Assembly: GCF_030272615.1 (NCBI RefSeq)
Contig: NC_081408.1
Location: forward strand, 764,976,173 to 765,040,172
Source: Cryptomeria japonica
Taxonomy: Eukaryota > Streptophyta > Pinopsida > Cupressales > Cupressaceae
Length of the DNA: 64,000 nt
Direction: 5' to 3'
Shown here: positions 56,472 to 64,000 of the stretch, in pieces
How positions within the stretch are numbered: position 1 is the stretch's first letter
Layout of the letters: the number at the start of each line of letters is the position of its first letter
Translations under genes and position numbers: made by a program
The notes under the pieces: model-generated
Told to the model about the DNA's origin: nothing
Databases searched by the model: none
What the model saw: only the letters and a program-made list of their open reading frames with translations

Positions 56472-56793
56472 ACAATAGCGCTGAAACTATGTTTTGGCAC
56501 TTTTGTCGATTTAATTAGCACTTTTGTGCCACAATGGCACTATTGTGCAGTCGTTTGAGCACTTTTGAAAAGAGTAGCGCTATTGTATAGTTGTTTGAGC
56601 ACTATTAATTGTGTAGCACGATTGAGGAGTTAATTGAACGCTAGTGATGTGAAGCAGTGCTATTGCCTAGTTACTGTAGCACTTTTGTAGTTTAAGCGTT
56701 GTTGTATAGTTTATTGAGCACTTTTGTTAGGGTATTAGCGCGTTTGTGAGGAAATAATGCTTTTGTGTGCAAAATAACGCTTTTGTGCAGAAA
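56472..56793 (+). repeat. TAT3 motif cluster (core AGCGCTTTTGT)
   Basis: At least twelve degenerate copies such as AGCGCTATTGT, AGCACTTTTGT and AGCGCGTTTGTG lie between the LTR and the PMD frame. Orientation is that of the PMD transcript, opposite to gag-pol. The core matches the TAT2 gag leader motif. Confidence 0.8.
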
Positions 56794-57062
56794 AATAGAT
56801 GCCCCAGTGTGTGAACAAATAATCTCCGGATGCCAATGATGGATGGATAGAGATGTGAAGTGAGAGTTGTTTTGAACCATAGCAGCCTTGATGAGACTTA
56901 GGTCATTAGGATAAATGCCCATTTAAAGTCTAGGTGTCTCATGATTGCTTACCTATTGAGACGCGAAGATACTTGATCAAAGTATCTGTTGATAGTGTAG
57001 GTTTAAACTTAAGAAAGTTTGAAACAAAATAACTGATGATGATGGTTGATGCACTTGTGTAG

Positions 57063-58790
57063 GAGGATCTTCGCATCTTACAGTTATGCAAGAGGCATCC
57101 CGCCACATGGGGGCTGTGCGATCAGCTGACAGAGGCCGAGGTGGATTGCATTGCAATGACGGGGTTGTATGAAATGATGCATATGCTCGTGATTCGGATG
57201 AATCATGGTTTGACGACAGCATTGGCAGATCGCTGGCATAGTGAGACATGCACGTTTCACTTGGCATAGAGGGAGATGACTGTGACACTGAAGGATGTAT
57301 GGCACATCCTACATATTCCTATTCGAGGTGAGCTGGTGACATATGACAGAGCATGGGGGACCCTTGCGGTACAAAGATTTTTTTATGAGGACGTGTATAT
57401 TGATGATGGTTTGATAGCCTGGGAGGATATCGCTGCATTGTACGAGCCATTTCCAGCAGTGTTGTCAGGGATTGTGGGGGCCTATTGTGTCCGGATAGAT
57501 GATCACATGGTCTGGTCATTGGTTGGGGGCAGGAGATTGAGTAAATGATGACATATGGGACTCGATTTGCCTAGGGACTGTGCGTGTTAGTACACCTATA
57601 TCAGGAGCTGCATGAGGTTGTATACTATGGGAGGGGCTCATTGGCAGTGGGAGTGACGCTACTGCATATTTGGGCATGGGAGCACTTACCGGTTACATTA
57701 CCAGTGAGTGATATTTCGAGTAGTCGACCAACCCTATGTATTTATGTATAGCGGTATGATGAGTCAGTCCCACCTGGGGAAGTTAGAGTGGTGGAGGCGG
57801 ACACTGGATGATCTAGATGCAGTGATCTAGAGACCCTCTATTGAGTGTGAGCATTAGGAGGATGATGTGGAGGCGTTGTTGTATGTATTCATAACCCAAT
57901 TTTTCATTGGGAGGATAGCCTACCATGTAGAGAGATAGGTGTCAGGCAAAGTTTTGAGACAGTTTGGATGGCGGCAGGGATTGCCTAGTGGATCGGGGGA
58001 GTATGCTAGGGTGGTGCGGGAGAGGTATGCATGGGGGCCAGTACTACCTTATGATAAGGCATTGGAAAAATTTTGGATGCTATAGGAGACACCATGGGAT
58101 ATACGACTAAGGGTGGTAGATGCAGGGGTGTCGGAGGAGTATACGCAGTATATGGTGGCTCATTCGATTCCTTGAATATCAGATCCAATAGAGCTGATTC
58201 CCGATTTTGAGAAGGATAGGGGATAGAGATGGAGGAGGAGAGGAGGTCGAGGATCGTTAGTAGGTGGATGAGGGAGAGGGGATGGTGGTGATGGAGGAGG
58301 TGGTGATGGAGGAGGAGAAGGGGAGGATGGTGGAGGTGGTGAATTCAGAGGTGGAGGTGACAGTGGTGGTCGGGTTCAATGGAGAGGGAGAGGTAGTTTG
58401 CCATTGCGGATATCACAGGGACCTTTGATGCAAGGAGGAGTTAGATTGGGGGGGAGAGGGATGGAGAGGGAGGTACCGATGGATAGAGGGGAGGGAGCCA
58501 CTAGAGATCTTTGAGATCATATGATATTACATTTGTAGACTTGACTTACAACAGTCAAGACATAGGTGGAGGATCTAGAGGTGGAGGTTGCAACCAGAGA
58601 TGTGCATCTATTTGCACGAGAGTCAAAGATGACTATAGTGTTGTAGGAGAGAGATCAGGCCATGGACAAGGTTATCCAGTTGCAGGAGAGAGTGCGGGTC
58701 TTGGAGGGAGATACAGAGAGCAGGTGCAGAGGTGGATTACTGGCGAGGCCTATATGAGCAGGAGGTGTCATCTAGTCAGTGGGCATTGAG
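57063..58790 (+). pseudogene. TAT3 antisense PMD protein
   Basis: The N-terminus is best preserved here: EDLRILQLCKRHPATWGLCD, LTTALADRWHSETCTFHLA, stop (TAG about 57269), then EMTVTLKDVWHILHIPIRGE and IAALYEPFPAVLSGIVG. The core continues in other frames to text matching the TAT2 start (SHLGKLEWWRRTLDDLDAVI). It then runs to a Gly and Glu-rich stretch and a coiled-coil and GGVMGP tail with many shifts. The acceptor AG at 57061-57062 just before the frame mirrors TAT1. PMD family assignment is from motif recall. Confidence 0.75.
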
Positions 58791-61233
58791 TTATTCACAG
58801 ATGCAGCAAGCCAGATTAGAGCAGTCTCAGAGGGTGTAGAGCAGTGGAGGTGTGATGGGTCCTCTTCGGAGAGATAGGTCAGGTGGTGCAGGAGTGAGTG
58901 GGGGTTTGGTGGGTCCTCCACAGAGAGATAGATCGGATGGTGCAGGGACTAGCGAGGGAGCAAGTGGTGATGGTGGTGCAGCATCTGGTCAGAGTGGCAT
59001 TTGAGAGAGCATTTTGCATGCATGTATTTATATTAGCATTTTGGACGGTATCTTGGATGGCTCTTGGTATCCAATTTTTTGGACTTCATTGTACTCTGAG
59101 ATATGAGATGATATATATGAGGAGATCCCATTTTTTGCTATATGTATGTGTTTTTATGAAATGATTCCTAGATGTATGTTTTTATGATGATTCATGCCTA
59201 CATGATGTCTATATGCATTTTTTATGACGTGATGCTCACATGTATATGCAAGTTTATATATGTGTGCATGATGTGTTGGTGATGTAATGCCTTATGTATG
59301 TAATGCCATGATGATTATGTATGCATAATAAAATGATGATTATGATTTTTGTATGGTTTTTTGATGAGACAAATGATATGCAATATTTTTTAGGATTTTA
59401 TGCGGTGAATGAATGATTTATATATGTAAATGCATCTAGATGTTGAATGTAACAAATATAAAGTACAAAATGTTGAAATGATGATATCTAAATGAACGTA
59501 TATGAATAATGTATATGAACCTATGTGGAAACAAATGGTTTTGTTTATGAATCTAAATGGTGATGTGAAATGATAATGTAATAATAATGCAACTCATGAA
59601 TAACGGCACCTTAATGCAATTAAAAAAATGAATGTATGTTTGTAATGAATCCTAAATGAAAAGCATTGAAAAAATATACTAAATGGATAAATGAATTCAC
59701 TTAACTTAATGGATAGATAAATAGATGTATGCAATGATAAATTATGATAAATGATGATAAATGATATAATAAGACTAATGTCAATAAATGATAATGAACT
59801 ATATGTAACTTTATGCATCTAAATGATATAAAATGCAACTAAATGTAATGATAATGAAATGATCATGATAGATGAATGCAAGGTTGTTTACACTTTGCAT
59901 GATGCACTGATGATGTATCAGAGTACTCTATCGTGATTGTATCCAAGACCAGCTCAATTTCCACATAACTATTCATATATTAACTTTGTTCACACTTGCA
60001 TTCAAAAAACTATGTATATGAATAATGAATGAGTAAATGGATGGATGATATGCAATGGAATGCAATATAAACAAATGAGATGAAATGATGATCCATAGTG
60101 CTTTATTTTTCATCATCGAGCTTTTGAAATGTTGTAAGAGAATACAAGCAACTTGACATAATGATTCAAGATGACTTGAGTATTCCTTACATGGATTTTG
60201 ACATAGCAAGTTAATACAAACAACTTGATATAATGGGTCAAGTTGACCTGAGTATTTCTTGCAGAACAGACAAGGATCATCTCCTTTCATGCATGACTTG
60301 GATCATCCTCTTTGATCTTTTGCCGATCATATCCTGAGACAAGTTCATACCATAATAGGAGATAAAAACCTTCACCCAGTTTGGATGAGGTAGGAGTAAC
60401 CAAAGAAAGAGCATCATACCTGTAAGCAAACAACATATATAAAGAATAAAGAATATGGATCCTTGGTAATGGTTCATGCTCATATGGTCGAGGTATACGC
60501 TGTAGTCAGCAAGCCATAGTGATCTATGATTGTATTTTTGCCTATGATCACATAGCTTAGTGAACTTCCCACATGGACACCATTAGGACATGCCCCAATA
60601 CTTCATCAGAATAATGCGCAGAAGATACACAAACAATGTTATAGGAACCTGATATGAATAAATAACCCACAAATCAACCAAGTATTTGATAGCCTAAATA
60701 GAATTTTCTTGTCAAAGAAAAATGTCATCTTGTCTTTGTTTTGGTAAGGAAGGATGCATCCTTGTTGAAGACAATTTGAGTGTTGATGTTGATTGTTTGG
60801 TTGTTTTGATAAGTGATCATCATTTGAGTGTTTCATAATGTTTTTTTTGTATCTGCTAAGATGAGTATGTACAAGGTGTTGCGATGTTTTTGATTGATTT
60901 TTTATGTTTTTGGATTTTGTGATTGTTTTTTGAATGTTTGTGGTATTTTGTGAGACAATTTTTCAATGTTTTTGGATTTTGTGAGACAATTTTAAAATGA
61001 AGAACATTGGTGAATCTCAAAACAATGTAGTACCCACTTCCATCAAACTTTATTAAGGGTATTGCCCCCAGTTTCTAGACATCACTATGAAAAAGCGAGA
61101 TGGAAGACACATGAAGTACTTTCTTGATTTTGCAGGTCAAGAACAAGCCATGGTTTGGGTGGATGGATGAGTGTATGAAATGAATGTGATAGTAATAAGC
61201 CTGAAAGACAATGAAGCCATAGCCTTTACGAGT
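58791..61233. other. TAT3 end of antisense gene and ATG-rich 3' region
   Basis: The GGV(M/L)GP and RDRSDG tail of the PMD frame reaches about 59000. ATG/ATGA-rich sequence then runs to about 59880, followed by sequence very close to TAT2 39880-41020. No gene was recognised beyond the tail. Confidence 0.6.
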
Positions 61234-61298
61234 GGGGCTTATTTGCCAGCATTTCACCATCGCACTTACCCAAGGTGCCACCGGAGTGGTTGTTCACC
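61234..61298 (-). other. TAT3 hairpins equivalent to TAT1 H2 and H3
   Basis: 61298-61274 reads on the minus strand GGTG, AACAA, CCAC, loop TCCG, GTGG, CACC. 61258-61234 holds a GCT/AGC inner stem. The loop differs from TTCG in TAT1 and TAT2 by one base. Confidence 0.58.
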
Positions 61299-61418
61299 GT
61301 TTGGATGTATGATTTTTCTTTTATTATTTTGATGTTTTTGTATGTTTCTTCAGGACATTTTTCTAAATGTTTTTGGAGATTTTTCCAATATACATGAGAG
61401 CTTGATGCTCTATGCAGC

Positions 61419-62540
61419 TTATGTATAAAATCGTTTGAGGTACATGTTGTTGATCGGATCTGCTAGCGGTTCTCCTTCTAAAGTAGCCAACTGATATGCC
61501 CCAGACACAAATACAATAGTAATAACATATGGACCCAGCCAATTTGATTTAAAATTTCCCTCATGTTCTCTATTTGGTTGGTTACGAGGATTTTCTTGAA
61601 GAATAAGATCACCTACTTCGAATGTACGAGGTCTAACCCGATGATTGTAGCTTCTACTCATGCACTGCTCATAGGCTTTGAGGTGATTGTATGCAGCTTG
61701 TCATTTCTCATCAAGTAGCTCTAAGTCCTGAAAATGTGATACTCTATATGCTTCATCATCGATGAGATTATGCAATGAAACTCGTAGAGATGCTATCTCG
61801 ACCTTAATAGGAAGGATAACTTCTGCACCATAGACTAGTGAGTAGGGAGTTGCGCCTGTAGGGGTTCGAATACTAGTTCGATATGCCCATAGTGTTGAAT
61901 TCAATTGAACATGCCAATCACAACCGGCATCATTGGCTGTCTTCGTGAGGATTCTTAATATGTTTTTGTTTGATGCTTCGACCTGACCATTGCCTTGTGG
62001 GTAATAGGGCGTGGAAAAGCAGTGTTGGATGTGAAATTTCTCATAGAGCTCACGAACATCTTGATTCTTGAATGGAAGACCATTATCTGTGATGATGGAC
62101 ATGGGTACACCATACTGGCAGATGATGTAATTAAGGATAAAAGAGGCAATCTACTTGTCGATGACTTGGGTAATTGGAACAACTTCAATCCACTTTGTGA
62201 AGTATTCAGTGGCAGTAATAATGAATTTGTGGCTGTTGGATGAAGATGGATGGATTTTACCCACAAGGTCAAGTCCCCATTGACAAAAAGGCCATGGTGT
62301 TGTGATTGGTTGTAATTCCTATGCTAGTGCATGTATCAGGTCTCCATGAACTTGGCATTTCTTGCACTTTCTACAAAGTAGTAGGAGTCTTTTTCCATGG
62401 ACGACCAATAGTATCTAGTGCGCATGAGTTTCTTAGCTAGTGATGGACCACTTGCATGAGTTCCACAAATTACTTCATGTACCTCTTCCAAGGCCTTTGT
62501 TATCTCATCCTATTCTAGACATCGAAGGAGAGTACCATCA
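61419..62540 (-). pseudogene. TAT3 integrase
   Basis: The zinc-finger part lies near 62500-62330 with shifts. 62272-61955 is off-frame. The core frame 62102-61701 is open through MSIITDNGLPFKNQDVRELY, FSTPYYPQGNGQVEASNKNI and RTSIRTPTGATPYSLVYGAE, so it keeps the second Asp and the third acidic residue. The tail (61661-61419) has SYNHRVRPRTFEVGDLILQE and ends YLKRFYT. No chromodomain follows. Confidence 0.85.
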
Positions 62541-63396
62541 AGACTGCGTCGATATAGGGTTTCAATAATAATGGTATATCGAACGATTTGGCGAATGAAG
62601 GTTTAACGTTGGTTATTTGATTGGTTAGGAGGAAGTATGTGATTGTGGAGATAGGTGTAGAAGCCACCATACCATGGTGATTCAGGACCGATAAGGTGAC
62701 ATATCATCTTAGATTTAGGGATATCATAAGCATGAATCCAAAGCTGTTCGACCAAGAACTCATAGCGTGTTGAATTCTGTGGAAGATCTAGGAGAGATGC
62801 AATGTTAGCCATAGTGTCAGTAGCTCGATTCTAATCTCTAGTATCTACTCAAAGGTGATAGTAGTAAATGATGCCTTTAGCATATCAACCATTTGTTTGT
62901 ACGACATGAGTTTGTCATCCTTGGTCTGATATTCATCGGTTGCTTGTCGAATGACCAGTTGGGTGTCTCCATATACTTGCAGCTCTTGTAACTTCCATTG
63001 TATGGCTAGTCTGAGTCATGTTATCAAGGCTTCATATTCAGCTATGTTGTTTGTGCATGGAAATGCAAGCCGGTAAGACTTTGGGATACTGTCACCTTGA
63101 CGTGTGATAAATAGAATGTCTATCCCCGACCCATGCCTAGTGTATGAACCATCAAAGTAGAGTTTCCATGGTTGTGCTGTTGTGATCATGAATATCTCTT
63201 CATCTAGAAAATTGGAAATGAGAGGATGATCACCTATGAGTGGTGCATTGGCCAACTGATCTACACTAACTTGTCCTTTGATAGCCTTATGGTCCACATA
63301 CTCGATATCAAATTCACTGAGCATCATAACCCATTTGGCCAAATGGCCAGTCCATGCAACTTTACTGAGTAAGAACTTGAGTGGGTCGATCTTCAC
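62541..63396 (-). pseudogene. TAT3 archaeal-type RNase H and linker to integrase
   Basis: 63396-63016 holds LAKWVMMLSEFDIEYVDHKA, then LYFDGSYTRHGSGIDILFIT and NNIAEYEALI, the first half of the second RNase H with D and E. The rest continues in another frame with GDTQLVIRQA. 62812-62603 carries the linker (MANIASLLDLPQNSTRYEFL). Confidence 0.82.
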
Positions 63397-63770
63397 AATG
63401 AGCTATACTTTGTGTGTTAATAGATAGTGCCTCAATTTAATGACTGCCAAGATTACTGCTAGGCAAGCTTGCTCAATAGGGGTATAATTGAGTTCATAGC
63501 CAACCAGTGTACGACAGATGTAGTAAATAGCACACTCTTTCCCTTCTGCATTGTGTTGTGCCAATAATACACCTAATGTTGTACTTGTTGCTGATATATA
63601 GAGCAATAGAGGCCTACTTGGATCTGGTGGAATCAACAATGGTGTATTCATGAGATAGTCTTTAAGCGTCTGGAATGCTTGCTGGCATCTAGCATCCCAC
63701 TGAAAGTGGATGTTTTTGTGTAACAGGTATGTAAATGGGTGACACTTATCTGGCAGTTGTGTATTGAATC
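63397..63770 (-). pseudogene. TAT3 first RNase H
   Basis: Frame 63651-63403: MNTPLLIPPDPSRPLLLYIS, TTLGVLLAQHNAEGKECAIY and YELNYTPIEQACLAVILAVI. The YISAT in place of the usual catalytic Asp motif is shared with TAT1 and TAT2, so it is ancestral rather than decay. Confidence 0.82.
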
Positions 63771-64000
63771 TTCAAATAGATTGAAGTTGCCCTTGTAGTG
63801 TTCTTAGCTGGCTGATGTTCTTGGGAGGTGGCATGTCCATGATTGCCTTGACCTTTGCTGGATCGACCTCAATACCTTTGCTTAAGACAATGTATCCTAG
63901 AAGCTTCCCTGAGGTTACTCCGAAGACACATTTCTTTGGGTTGAGTCAAACATGATATTGTTCTAGTCTATCAAATATTTTCTCTAATATGTCCAGATGA
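63771..64000 (-). pseudogene. TAT3 reverse transcriptase, C-terminal end (cut by window edge)
   Basis: The minus strand reads through the RT connection region: text equivalent to IFDRLEQYHVRLNPKKCVSG and KLLGYIVSRKGIEVDPAKVK of TAT2, then MDMPPPKNIS. The catalytic part is beyond the edge. It cannot show whether the RT stop shared by TAT1 and TAT2 is present. Confidence 0.7.

Larger units (their letters stand above)
54484..64000 (-). mobile_element. TAT3: Ty3/gypsy Tat element, right side outside window
   Basis: The 3' LTR (54484-55913) is followed on the plus map by a purine tract with hairpin, an antisense PMD gene, an ATG-rich region, paired hairpins, then integrase, RNase H domains and RT on the minus strand. 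The order and strand match TAT2. The 5' half lies beyond 64000. Fewer stops are seen in integrase than in TAT2. Confidence 0.88.

Overview
The window is a plant nuclear repeat landscape with no convincing single-copy host gene. The features that point to a plant are Ty3/gypsy Tat-type polyproteins with two RNase H domains, chromoviruses, a SIRE-like Ty1/copia relative, an L1-type LINE, plant-mobile-domain (PMD) reading frames, a leader that matches the 3' end of plant tRNA-Trp, and CCCTAA/TTAGGG motifs. The long, deeply nested and slowly decaying elements would suit a large gymnosperm-type genome. That lineage is an inference, not something the sequence proves.

Layout from left to right. (1) 1-686: the 3' end of a chromovirus (integrase tail, chromodomain, start of the LTR). 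(2) 687-775 continues at 18426: an LTR piece of a second Ty3/gypsy element called CHR2, split by (3) TAT1, a complete plus-strand Tat element at 776-18420 with both LTRs and a TATAT target duplication. TAT1 carries gag, protease, G-patch, RT, RNase H, archaeal-type RNase H and integrase. An antisense PMD reading frame follows, interrupted by (4) a solo LTR at 14710-16193 with a GGTAC duplication. (5) 18426-37382: CHR2 with tandem LTR sub-units, a Met-type primer site, a badly decayed gag-pol and a 3' LTR of about 4 kb. Nested in that 3' LTR is (6) element V, 28524-36542 on the minus strand, with LTRs and a CCTCC duplication. V has a five-zinc-knuckle gag and a long unknown second reading frame but no pol. 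(7) 37383-52362: TAT2, a minus-strand Tat element cut off at its 3' end and fused to the CHR2 LTR. (8) 52440-54480: the 3' end of an L1-type LINE. (9) 54484-64000: TAT3, a minus-strand Tat element of the same LTR family as TAT2, running off the right edge.

Working logic. In the Tat elements the sense transcript from the 5' LTR would make gag-pol. The PMD frame lies on the opposite strand between integrase and the 3' LTR and appears to be a spliced antisense gene. All three Tat copies keep this arrangement. All three also share folded-looking sequence after integrase. The two copies with an intact 3' end share a hairpin at the polypurine tract. TAT1 has an array of eight hairpins with covarying stems inside the putative antisense intron. 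The same short degenerate motif occurs in the sense leader and the antisense intron, in the same orientation relative to each transcript, and its sequence is specific to each LTR family. These non-coding signals are the most novel-looking content.

Most pol genes are broken by stops and frameshifts, so nearly everything is a dead or trans-dependent copy. All structural statements come from reading the sequence by eye. No alignment, folding or database search was run.
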